Assembly (NCBI GenBank): GCA_025449115.1
Contig: JAHLKC010000035.1
Coordinates: forward strand, 124,001-188,000
Direction: 5' to 3'
DNA length: 64,000 nt
Source: Chytridium lagenaria
Lineage: Eukaryota > Chytridiomycota > Chytridiomycetes > Chytridiales > Chytridiaceae
Made by a program: the position numbers and the translations under genes. The notes beneath the pieces are model-generated. The model saw only the letters and a program-made list of their open reading frames with translations. It did no database searches and was not told where the DNA came from. Positions 35,921 through 47,258 of this stretch are shown here, piece by piece; the first letter of the stretch is position 1, and every line of letters starts with the position of its first letter.

Positions 35921-36344
35921 TTGGGAGTAAACCAGAACCGTGAATCACACCAAGACTCAAGCGCCACAAGAATCTGCTTATCTTGTGTCATCAATGTTAC
36001 GCAGCTGTTGTGACGGCCTGTGCCAGGAATCAGGGCATCACCATATTGCGAATTTTTTTCATGGCGTAAGGATAATTCTTCTTGATTTCTTTATCAGATG
36101 GGATCCCTTTAATCAAAGTAGGAATAGCATCTTTGTAACAGTCAGATGCCATTTATCTTTCTGAAGGTGGCCGGCAAAGTGTCTTTAATGCGGCAAGAAC
36201 AACTCTTAATACGTCAACCTCAAGAATAGTGTCAGGTATCAGATTCTTTTTAATGATTCGTTTTAAATTTTTTCACCTCTATGGCAGCTTGTTTGTAGCA
36301 ATCCATTAGCACAAGCACTGACAATTATTGCGGGTTTGTTTGCT

Positions 36345-37577
36345 TCAACCGAATAGGACATGAACCCTTGTGCCGTTCAGATTTGTCTTGAACTGAGGCA
36401 ATAACAAGAGGAACAGAGGAAAATCAGCGGTGGGATTAAACCAATATGTGTCTCGTGGAAAGCAGGGAAGAGGTCTCCTTTGAGCGGTGGGTGTTGACGC
36501 GAGTTCTTTAATAATGTGACGGACAAGGTTGACTTGATAATTTCGTAGTTGCTTGGCTCCGCTGAATAATAGTCCACTTTCTACTGCAAATGCCTCACAA
36601 CTGTTGCTGTCTTGTTGTGTAGGTACGTAGGCTTGCTTTGAATTCTTGTAATTGTATGTTGAGTGTGTTCGGAAGTTTACCCAATTCTGGAGGTGTTGGT
36701 AGTCTGAGGTTGTGAGTGAGAGACGCGTGTTGGGTTTGTTTAAAGAGTTCCATTCCGACACATCCCAGAATTGCTCGTTTTCAACCAACTCTCCTGTAAT
36801 AACGATCCAGTGACTGAATCTCATGATAGATGCCATCCACCTCAAATAGAATGCTACGTGGGCACGTCGTTGATTTGTAGGTACAGATACACAAAAAGCT
36901 TGAGAGCTAACAAAAGCAATTCCTTTTATTGCACATTGATACTCCAAAATGGAGTTAACAGCACAGTCATTGTACTATCGGTCCTCCTGTAACATTGAAA
37001 AAAGCGCAAAATCATCCTCTTTGGAAATGTGATCCAAAACAAAGGAGGGACCAGAAAGGAGCTTCCTCAAGTCATAGCCATCCTTCTCATCTTGGGATAT
37101 TATTGTCAACTTGAATTACGTTGGTGAAATTGGAATTTACATATTTTGGGCTGATAAAATCTTTGTGCGGTGTAGAGAGTACAGATGGTGCGGCTGCAAC
37201 GGATAATGCAGGTGGTACAGATTGGGTGGTGCGGGTGGTGCGGGTGGTGCGGATGCTAACAAGGATGATGATAACGAGAGTGTTGGGTGAGATTGCAACA
37301 AACAACAACAACAACGATGATGTTTCTTCAAGAGATTCCTGACAAAAGAAGTGGGTGAGTTTTGATCGTGGATCTGTCTGCAATTGCTCCTTCTCTTTCT
37401 CATCTTTCGCAGCTTTCTTCTTTGCCATCTGAGCATGGTGTTGTAAGGTTTGTTTGGAGTTCTTTGAGTATGTCCCTCTTTGCCCACATCTAGTAATTGA
37501 AACAATCTGCGGAGGACACAAAGAGTTATCCATTGATTTTCCCCAAATTTCCGGGGATACTTTCTCATTGAAGGCAA
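36345..37577 (-). pseudogene. transposon-borne Ulp1/C48-like cysteine protease remnant
   Basis: The N-terminal part (about 37577-37380) has CPPQIVSITRCGQRGTYSK and a Lys/Glu-rich helix (MAKKKAAKDEKEKEQLQ), then a low-complexity Ala/Pro/Thr stretch. Further on come GPSFVLDHISKEDDFALFSM, the His motif SHWIVITGE with a downstream acidic FWDVSEW, and the Cys motif QQDSNSCEAFAVESG. This Q-x-D-S-x-x-C order is that of SUMO-protease (C48) domains carried by many eukaryotic DNA transposons. The usual Gly after the catalytic Cys is Glu here. Stops interrupt it, one near 36982. Confidence 0.5.
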
Positions 37578-38241
37578 ATTTGAAAACTCTGTTTTTGATA
37601 CAGATCGTTGAGACCTTTCAAATGACAGGGAGATATTTGAAATCCAACTTTGGAATAAAACGTTATGGGGGTTTAAAGTTTATTTATTAGTACTTAGTGG
37701 GGCTCAAAATTATGGCGCTTCAAAAAATCATACATGGGTATCAATGTGCTTGCATTGATTGAGGGAGTCGATTGGGGAGAGAATAAAAGATGTTTAATAT
37801 CACGATGTGCTATGTAGATAATTCCAAAAGAAATTTGTATGACCAACATATCACAACAATTTTTGGACAACCTCAACGCTTTGCTGCTCAAGTGGAGATG
37901 GTTCAATCCCATACCCACTTGCTCCAGCCCTGCCCACCGCTTATCCCCTTATCAGCTTAACAACTAACGCATACCTCCTCCACCTAGACAGAAATGGCAG
38001 ACCCAGAAAGCAAGGAAAAGTCAACATGCCCTTTTGATCAACAACGTTGTGAAGAGGTAAGGCAGGTGGATACAGCTGCTTTGAATTGTCTAGCCTTTGG
38101 TCTTTGGATATTGTTGGCCCAACTTTGTTGACCAAAATTGTTTCATCCATGCAACAACCAAAAAAGAGATTGAGAAAGAGACTTGTGAAAACCAACAAGG
38201 CCTTAACTATACAGGATTGACTCAGGAAACGGACCAACAAC

Positions 38242-39050
38242 ATGTCAGGCAGTCATAAGGGGACCAAAGGAAACTGGTGGAGGGATCCCGCAATACATAA
38301 AACAACTGAAAAAAAGGGGCCCACCGTTAAGGAGGCTGGATTTCCAAGAAATTTGCGCATTGGGCTCAATAAAAACCCATCAATTTGGTACAATGTGCCA
38401 GATGGTCAGAAATGCGATTATGGGGACCGAGTAAGTGAAGGCCATGGTTTCAGCAATGACTTGGAGGACTATGAGCCAGGATTAATTCAAGATAAGAACC
38501 TGCATCAACCTAACGTAAGGGGGTAGCGTGGCCACTGTCTCCATGAATGGCAAAACAAGCTGGTACAACGATTCCGCTATCAATGTTCCCCTTGAATATG
38601 TTTGCAAGCAGTAAATATTGAGTTATTAATTCTCCAAACGTTTCCCATTCTGCTCCAAAAAGTACGCTTGCTCAAGCTGATAATACCATTTAGCATCATG
38701 GAGCCCCTTACAAAAACTGTACAACTGGGATTATTAGTTTCTAACCCCAATCAATTGAGAAAGTCACTGGATCATTCTTTCAGGGGTGCTTAAAAAAGAA
38801 AATCAAAGTTGGAAGGTTGAATTATGGAACTTCTATGACAGTGCTCATTTTTTGACTGGATTCTATTATCGCCATCGTTTTCAACACAGACAAGCAGGGT
38901 CAACTTTAGGACAATGTCTTCATATGAGTTTACGGAGCCAAGAGTTGCAGTTATGCCGCGACAGTTGGACTCTAGTAGTTGTGGAGCCTTTGCGTTAGAA
39001 AGCGGCTACTTTTTGCTCATGGACTTCAGTGGAGCTTTACTCCAATAATT
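38242..39050 (+). pseudogene. second C48-like protease remnant, opposite strand
   Basis: An open segment at 38242..38526 (MSGSHKGTKGNWWRDPAIHK) precedes broken frames. At about 38953-39047 a frame reads MPRQLDSSSCGAFALESGYF, a canonical Q-x-D-S-x-x-C-G protease active-site motif, ending at a TAA at 39045. The gene is broken between these parts. It resembles the minus-strand copy at 36.3 kb in motif but not closely in sequence. Confidence 0.45.
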
Positions 39051-39763
39051 CCATGGGGGCCATGAATCTTTGAAGGCATCAAATATGTATTGTTTATTTT
39101 TTTCTACACACACCTCTCGAAAATTTCAATGAGGGCACGCAAGGGCTTGTAAAGCCTTTCACATCACAAGTACAAATGCAAACATTTTTGAACAATAATG
39201 AGGCTGGGGTAGACGCTGAAAAACCCCCTCTATCGTTGAAAAAGATGAAAAACATGGGCATCAAAATTTTGGCCCTTCTACAAGCATCCCCTTGCATCTC
39301 ACGTTGCCTGGAGCAAACCGCGCAAGATATTGAGACCTTAAAGAAGGAAGATGAGGAGGGGATAGCTATTTGGTCTATTTATGCAGTAAAACTGCAATAA
39401 CGCTTATTTTGGGTAATCCACAGACATCTCGGGATGATATATATAAGAAATGATATTTATCATCAGCCTTCAATTCATCTTCAAACAGATATGTTGCTCA
39501 AATATTATTCCTGACGCTGACCCCTAGAGTGCTCGTCAGATTGGCCAAATGGTCCAGTAATATCTCACCAATAGGTGGGCTCTTCCTGATAAGCGTGGCA
39601 AACACGGAAACCAAATGGTCTATCTTAAACATACCTGAGGTCTTCGAAGCCGTTGGACGAGTGGTTAGAGACTCGCCACAAATTTACCATTGAAGTGGGT
39701 GAATATCTACTTTTTTGTAGTAGTTGTGTAACAAATTAGAGCTCTGGGCCTCTTCTGCTGGAA
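39051..39763. other. boundary between transposon island and host genes
   Basis: Only short frames are seen (for example 39176..39400). No repeat terminus is recognised. The promoter of the dsRBD gene must lie here. Confidence 0.45.
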
Positions 39764-41739
39764 ATGGATATCTCTGCCCTTCAGACTCGGTGTCAAAAAA
39801 AGGGCTCATTGCTACCCATCTACGAAGCATGCGGGAGAAAGGTACCGCTCATGAGCCTCTGTTCCTGTACAAGGTCACCGTCGATGCCATTGACTACGTT
39901 GGCGAGAGCTGGAAACCAAACGCCAAAGCCGCAAAGGCAGAGGCCGCTCGGGTTGCTTTGGCCGCGTTGGAAACACCTCTGTCCAAGGCCTTAACAAGTT
40001 CAGGCATTCAATCTACCGTACAACCTCCACCAAGCAATGTGGACTCTGTGCGTCTTGGCGTGGAATATTTTAACGATGTTGCTTTGTTAAATGACTTCTG
40101 TCAAAAGCACTGGAAGCTTCCGCCCATATATGAATTGGTACTGAGAGAAGGGCCTCCTCATATGCCTAAATTCAAGTATCGAGCGACTTGTGATGGGATA
40201 ACGGTAGAAGGAGGATTCGGTCCCTCTGTACAGGCCGCCAAGAACGAAGCTGCAAAGGCTGTTTTGAAGGCGTTGAGTGACACTGTTGCAATCCGAAAAA
40301 GAAGTTTGGCGGAGGCCTTTCACGAAGGAGGACAGCAGCCCAGTGGTATTCAATTCAGAGCGCATATGGTGCCAGATTCAGTCGGTGCGGTCAGTTTACC
40401 GTCATCGGCGCAAGAAGTGAAAAAGGAGGATGCAGCCGTTTGAAGTCAATGCGGTCGGTTTACCGTCATCGGCGCAAGAAATGAAAAGGGAGGATACAGC
40501 CGTTGAAGTCGATCCGAGTGCTATCTCTTTGTTATTTCAACTGGCTGCGAAGAGGAGGGTCATACTGTCGGACCATTATATCCAGGATCCTTCTTTGTTC
40601 TTTGCTTGTTACTTCATGTGGGGGACTGTACAACTACCGACATCGCGAATGTTCATACGCAAGAAGGATGCAAAGGTAGAGGCCGCTTCTTTAGGTTTGG
40701 CATTCTTGTCAAGTAAACCTAAAGCAGCACATCAAGACCCGCTTTCCCATCAAAGTACCCCTCCATCAAAACCGAAGTGAAGGATGAAACCATCCTGACG
40801 ACTTCTGAAGAAAAGAAGAATATTGCCTCAATACCTACTATGTAAGGATTGCAGATTCTCGTTTCTTCTCGTTTCCAGGCGCTCCTCCTGTTCTATTTTT
40901 GTCTCAAATTCTCTCTGTGTTATCAACCATCAACTTATCTTCTCGCAATCGCTGTAGGTCACGTTCCGAGCTAAATGAAAAATTTCGGTACGTTCTTAAC
41001 CAGTCTAATATCCGATATTATATCGTTGTCTTCTCGCTTATTTCTTTGTGACTGACGAGAAAACAGCGCTCTCTTTGAATATTTGGCGCCAACAAAAGAG
41101 ATGCGTAAAGCTACTGCCGAACTAATAAGGCATATATCATCCATTCTCGACACAAAAGATCGTCTTTTTGAGCGTGTAAGCATATGCGGCCCTTATGGAA
41201 GGTTTGATATCAGCAATTTTTGTATTAACTTATTACAGGAAAACCTCGTTGACATTTAATTACGGCCTTGAAATTGTTATCTTTGCCAAAGATCAAGTAA
41301 CGAAGCAAGGGATGGAGTTTGTAAAAACGCTTCTTTCCGAAAAATTGGGAGCACACGCAATTATTAAGCAAGCTGAAAAATGGAATGTTCTCGATGTGAC
41401 GTATTTTGGAATTCAGGTACTTTATTTTGGTTTTCACATTATTTACATTGATAAGAAACTTTCATTTCAATTTAAATTTTGGCAACTGAATGAAAATGTG
41501 GAAGGGGCTGTCACGCTTAACGCTAACGGTTCTGGTGCGCCGTCTTTCTCCTGTCACTTGCTGAACACACTTTTTAGCATACGATGCAAGTATTGATTGG
41601 TTGAGGTTGTACTTCAAAAACACACCCAACGCAATCGATAGGGTGTACATTATTGAAGGCGTGGTTTTCGTCATTGTATTTGGTGGGCCTACACTAGATA
41701 GTGTGCTATTTGAGCTGATTGGAAATCTACGCGTATAAA
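39764..41739 (+). CDS. protein with three double-stranded-RNA-binding domains
   Basis: The start ATG at 39764 begins a dsRBD (ISALQTRCQKKGSLLPIYEA, ... AKAAKAEAARVALAALE). A second is at about 40095-40280 (LLNDFCQKHWKLPPIYELVL ... VQAAKNEAAKAVLKAL) and a third, more diverged, at about 40530-40720 (ending KKDAKVEAASLGLAFLSS). A Val-Gly/Ser-Leu-Pro linker of 60-odd bp is tandemly duplicated at 40382-40505. Missing bases at 39833-39835 and in the A run at 40768-40771, and an extra T at 40439-40441, break the frame. After a donor at 40842, exons 40958..40987 and 41067..41175 follow in phase (RSELNEKFR|ALFEYLAPTKEMRK). Later exons to a stop at 41737-41739 are less certain. RNA binding is likely; the C-terminal part is unrecognised. 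Confidence 0.65.
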
Positions 41740-41910
41740 AAGGTAAATTCCCTTTATATGTAATTGATTTGTTTTTTTTTTCTATTTTTTTCGGGGGTGG
41801 GGAGTAGGCGGGTGTTAAGCTTACATTGTGATTCTTTTTCAGCCGTTTGTGTCTATATCCTTTTTTTCCTTCTCTCTGTTCGGTTTCTCTTTTGAACACT
41901 TTTCTGACGT

Positions 41911-42156
41911 ATGCAAAGGAACGCAATCAACACTCTAGCGACGCCGCACCCCGTTGATATTTTCTCCATCCTCTGCATATCGTTGGACATGATCAAGAAA
42001 GGATTATCACCTCAAAGTCTCTTAGAAGAAAAATCTCTATCTATTGACACGGAAAACAACGTCTTGGATCTCATCGCAGAGAAAGTCAAAACACTGTCTC
42101 AAATTCAATGTGACCATCTCGCGGCTTGCGCCGAAATTACAGCAACGGGATATTAA
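41911..42156 (+). CDS. small hypothetical protein, possibly first exon of a larger gene
   Basis: An 81-codon frame begins MQRNAINTLATPHPVDIFSI and is helical in character. Frames further right (42353..42739; a segment at about 42455-42535 reading LTQVSDLAAITKKNVADMVQ; 42905-42980 reading VEITADGILRIQFSELIK) may be later exons, but their frames do not join cleanly. I recognise no family. The far end would overlap the DNA2 3' end on the other strand. Confidence 0.35.
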   Translation: MQRNAINTLATPHPVDIFSILCISLDMIKKGLSPQSLLEEKSLSIDTENNVLDLIAEKVKTLSQIQCDHLAACAEITATGY

Positions 42157-42960
42157 AATGATGATAGAGGTATAGAGAGGGATATTTTGGATGTTGAACT
42201 CATTGAATATTAGAGAGGGCAATGGCTGGCGTTGCCTCGATCTTTTTTTGGTGCTTTAAAACTCACAACCCTATTCGTGTGGGCTGGATTTTCAAAGTTA
42301 TCGGGTAAGTGTTTTGCAGGAGTGATATACCAAAACTTATATAAAAGCAGGTGTGATGATATCAAAAGACATGACATCATGCACGATTCCATCAATCGAT
42401 TGTGACGATGTGGACGATGAAGTGACGTCGACAGGGGAAGAAAATCGCGACAATTATTCTTTCTCCAACTCGCGTCACGGAGTTTTGGACTTACACAAGT
42501 TTCGGATTTGGCGGCCATCACGAAGAAAAACGTTGCTGATATGGTTCAAGAATGCCTCCTACGATGTCGAGACTGATATTTTCCGTCCTTTGCCGCCCCC
42601 TGCCGTAGCTGACGCCTCGGTATTTTGGTGTACTTTATCCGTTTTGCGGTCAATTCGTTGTTCACATATCCTTCCGTATTGCTTTGTAAAACCGCAAATA
42701 TGCAATTTTCCGGATGTTTCCGGTTTGATCCACAAATAATTTTTTTTATTATTGTTATGATGCTGGAGTCTTCCTTCCTTTTTTTCTTTTATTCGCTGCT
42801 GGCAATTCAATGAGACACATCTTTGAATCAAGAAATATATCCCGATGACTGTGATTCTCCTGCGCTTTATTGTGCTGGTTGTCTTTATGATCTTTCTCTC
42901 TTCAAAGTTGAAATCACAGCGGATGGCATCCTTAGAATCCAATTTTCAGAGCTCATTAAA

Positions 42961-45900
42961 TCAAAAAAACTCTCGAAAAACGTAAGCTCCGCTCAACGTC
43001 TGTCGACACCCAATAAGAATTAATTCGACTTTGCTCTGCTGAACGCAACATTGATCCGACGCCAATCCCGGAGTAAGTCTCCAACCTTGATATAATATAA
43101 AATAAGTGCACGAAAAAATATAAATTGCCCACATTGCGCTTTGAGTTTGATCTTACAAGGGAGAGAATGATGCAATCCTTGTCTCGGCCTTGAAACTGGT
43201 CGACGGTTAGTATCTCGACATTTAAAGATGCTTCCAAGAGGTAAGATATTTGTTTAAGCTGCGAGCGATATGGCGAAACGACGCCAATCTTGCTCCCAAG
43301 AATACCACCAGAGATAAGTGACTCAACAATCTATTTGAATTAAATGGTGTAGTTAAAAAAGAAGTTTTACGTATTGCACAACGTAAGCCTCGACTTGATT
43401 TTGAAGTGCATCTCCGGTTCTACATTCCAAACCTGGAGTTTCGCTGGTGTCAATAAAAACAACTCGTCGGCTATGTAAAAATCAATACACATCTGGCAAG
43501 TTCACATGTACCTTGGATCAAATATCTCTTCAAGCCACGTAGAAAATCCTTTAAGCTTATCATGCAAGTATCGCGAAGATGCTTTTGGTTGAGGAATGTG
43601 AAGAACCTGTTCAGATACTTCAAGATTCCCGCATCTCAATTTCCTCCATACACCAGCTTATTGCACAATTTCACTGAATCTGCGCACATCCGATATTGGA
43701 AGTGAAGTGATATCAGTGATTCTGGGTGCGCTTCCGAGAGAAGCCTGAATAACGAGAGGTGGAAGTTGGGTATGTTGGTGCTGTCGGATCGGAACTATAT
43801 TGAAGTTAAACTGGTTTATATCGAAATCTTACAAGAGGCGGAAGTTGATAGCTGTCTCCGACCAAAACGAATGTCCGAGCTAACTTTAGCGGACCGATAC
43901 ACGCAGGAAGAGACAATTGTGATGCTTCGTCGATAATGCAGAAATCGTATTTGAATGATGACACAATTGGTCTTGAGAAAAATTGAGGAACAAACAAAGG
44001 CTCGCACTGTAATCTCACCCATCAACGCCAAGGCATGTTGTTGCAATCAGCTTCTGCTCCGCCAAGCTGTGTTTAAGATCAGCGACGCTTTTGAATTTGA
44101 ACGGATCGAAGGCCACATCACGAATATCAGGGTGAATCTATCGTCGCTAAGTATACTGAAGACAGCCAGAACCATACCTTTGATTTATTTCCAAATCTCA
44201 AAAACCTGACCCCAGACGCTTTAAGTTTCAGCAAAACATTGTCGATTGCGGAATGCGTGTATGCCGTCAAAAGGATACTTTTGCCCAACTTGAGCAAATG
44301 CTGAACAAGAGCAGCGATTGTTGTTGTTTTCCCAGTCCCGGGCATTCCCAAAATTAAAGCATAATCTTTCGCTAAAGCATTTGTTAATGTAAAGTGCCTT
44401 GGTAAAGTTGTACCGCATGCGACTTTATTAATCGCCCGTATTTGATCATCGTTCAGGTTGAATGTAGAATCCGTGCGAACTAAAGCGTTTGCCGAGTTGT
44501 AACTCTCGAAAATAGGCCGCTCAAGATCAATAATTAATGATCTTTTATGCTCATCCTGCTCAGAAACCAATAGATTTATGAGATTGCCGCGAAGTCGAGA
44601 TAATCCACCAGTCAAGTCATCTTTGTCGATTCGATAACGCTTATGGGAATATTAGATTACTCGCAAAACGAAGAGTCGTACCTTTGTATCATCATGATGA
44701 TCCTTATTAATTTTTCGGTCAACGATAACCTTTATTGTTCCTGGTGCAATCTCTAAGACAAATCCCGATGCCAGCGCATAACTATCGTCTTCTTCCGATG
44801 ATATCACGATGGGTTCGCCAACATTGATATTTGAATTTAACAATGAGGCAGTAGCCTTGCTGCCTGAAGGTTGTTGAGGACGCTGAAAGCTGTAGGTATA
44901 ACGGCTTCCTTTCGATTCCCAAGTAGGATGTTCAATGCAATCTGCAACCATCATGGCACTCAAACATCTTATATTATCAGTGACATTTTCGATATATGAA
45001 TCTTACCGCCCGAGTTTCTCCCTTTCTTCCCCACACAACGTCCATAATTCCCTCCGAGTCTGTTGCATGTATCGGCTTTCAATCTCCAAGACCTTCTCCC
45101 ACTTGACGAAAAAGGATCGATGCCGGTCAGTCAAATGACCAGTTTTCTCGCGAAACGATGGTAACAATTCCTTGAGATCCTCGGTCCCTTCCTCATAGAA
45201 TTTATGGTACATCATGCAGCTGTTCAATGCAAAGCACTTCTGACAGCTATACTTGTTTTCTTGTAAAGGTGGAAGTGTTCCATTTTCTGATCTAAGGTAC
45301 CGTGCGAGCGCATTCCTTTGCATGAGTATACCACGAAGTTCGTTTCGTGATGCAGGAACTATTTGAGTTTCTCCAGATTTCAGATACACCAGTAATCCAG
45401 CAGTCGTGTTGGTCGCTACATGGTATCAGAATTTTTCGGAAAAAAATGGCTCACCATAGCGGTCCTTCATCAATTGCGTGTAGATTATGGTTTGAGCCTT
45501 ATGCGAGTTTGCCATAGTACTCAGGCCCGTCTTCAGCTCTAATGGCATTGTCTCAAGGTCGTCACTAGATTCTCTCATAATGGTTATACTTGCATCGATG
45601 TTCCCTTTTATTCCGAATTTCGGAGACCAAATGGTTTCTTCAATATCCAAAACTTCTTTAATTTGGACTTTCTCTTTCTTGGAGTGAGGCGAGGCTCGTT
45701 TCTTGAACATTAGTAAGAGTAAAATTAACATACTAACTGATTCTTTCGTTTGAATAAATTCTGCAGCCCATTTCTGAATGTTACGAATAGAATCTGACAG
45801 AGTTTGCTTAGCAATAGCCTCCGACACGCCAATTTCAAATAAATCCAAAATATGCCGAGATATGATAGTGTCGATATTGTGTTGAATGAAAGCTGTCGAA

Positions 45901-47198
45901 AAATCCATAGTTCGAAGACAAATTTGAAAAAGTTGGTGAAGCATATTCCCGTTTGTCAACGAGGTGGTCTTGTCATTTGAAAGCCTCGCTTTTTCCTGTA
46001 AGACCGACCGCCGCATGCAGGAAAAGCTGTCCGCTAGTGGTGTTGCAGAAACAAGAGTATCGGGGTCAACTATCAAAAGATTTTTGTCATTGTCAATGAT
46101 GATGGGTTCATTTTTTGTTAAGGTTCCGTGAACTGAAATGTAATCCCCTAACACGTTTAGAAATTGAGCCAAAAGATGAGAAAACCTGAATGAACCTCGG
46201 AATAAACCCAGTCACCATGAAGTAATATTGTAAAGACTTCCGACGACTTTAACTCCAAGGCTTCCAAAATCTTAGTGAAGATTAGAACAAAAAGGTTGAG
46301 AGACCACCTTCTCCGGGGTATACAGATCAATGTTTGTGTCCAGAACGTTAAGGACAATGAGTTTTCGGCAGTTTATATTCGGACTTGATGTGTGTAGTTG
46401 ACGCGAATGTTTCTGATTATAAAGCGGTACCAAAATGGGTGAAGAATTATCCAAAATCTTCAAAAATTAGAGTTATAGGACAACAGAGCCTACCTTTGAT
46501 GTATGCTCGCGGTTGTGATGGTTTCCAAGAAGCTGGTGGGTATGAGAGCCTACAGAGTATTAAGAAATAACACAGAAGACATTTACCTTCCCAATGACTC
46601 GCTTTGAAAAATCGTATTGATGCTATTAACTAGATCAAGAAGCTTGGCTTTTGAGCAAATATCATCTGATGTGTTTGAGCCGGGGATTTGGGGGGTTTTG
46701 TCGAGCTTCTTCTTTTTTTCGGTATGTGATATTCCTTTGCTATGAAGAGGGGTTGATATGCAAAACGGTGATGGGAAAGCGTCTTTAAAAGAGTTCTTGG
46801 TGTTTAGGGGGGTCTGATCCCGGCACATACGACGCTTCCTATCTGAGCTATATTGGCCTGCTGATGAGCCTATTCCGATGTCGCCGGTGTCCATAGTGTT
46901 CATGGGTGATGCTTTCTGCGCAAGCATGTTCATCAAGCAAGATATCTCAGTATTCGGGCTGGGGACTTCGATATAGTAAGTTTTGATTATATTTCTTGAG
47001 GATACCATTCTCTTTCTGCTTTAGCATGGCCAGAGCCTTTAACTTCTCCAGCGGTGGGGAAGTGTGCCAAAAGATGTTGTCCTGCGAGGCCACCTTCTCT
47101 ACAACAGGGCTACTAACTTGCTGAAGCAGCAATTCACTTTCAGGTATTTGGAGCTGGACTCCACCGTTATTGAGGTCACCAGCAGGAAGGTCGTCCAT
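42961..47198 (-). CDS. DNA2: DNA replication ATP-dependent helicase/nuclease DNA2
   Basis: Multi-exon minus-strand gene. Exon 1 (47198..47006) begins [13 protein letters not shown]; a 40-bp intron follows (47005..46966). The nuclease domain (about 46170-45426) has the iron-sulfur Cys in [13 protein letters not shown], the GxxH motif (NGNMLHQLF), IKGNIDAS and PLELKTG, so the catalytic D and ExK are present. [10 protein letters not shown] at about 45240 completes the Fe-S cluster. Helicase motifs follow: [11 protein letters not shown], Ia [49 protein letters not shown] and [16 protein letters not shown]. The enzyme removes Okazaki flaps and resects breaks. A missing A near 43023 breaks the frame within motif VI; restoring it gives [10 protein letters not shown] and a stop at 42961-42963. 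Exon junctions around 46270-46500 do not phase cleanly, so another indel is likely there. Confidence 0.93.
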
Positions 47199-47258
47199 CT
47201 TTCAGGATCCGATGCTATGCTCCCAGCTGGAGGTGAGAGCGTCGTTCGGTGTTCGGAC
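47199..47258. promoter_or_regulatory. 60-bp bidirectional promoter between DNA2 and RPGRIP1L
   Basis: The two ATGs face apart with only 60 bp between them, so 5' UTRs probably overlap or promoter elements lie inside the coding starts. An in-frame upstream ATG at 47217 would shorten the gap further. Confidence 0.6.

Noticed and set aside
41911..43023. COMM-domain protein assignment for the small plus-strand gene
   Set aside because: The helical first exon and a later VEITADGILRIQF segment were suggestive, but frames do not join and no diagnostic residues are visible.
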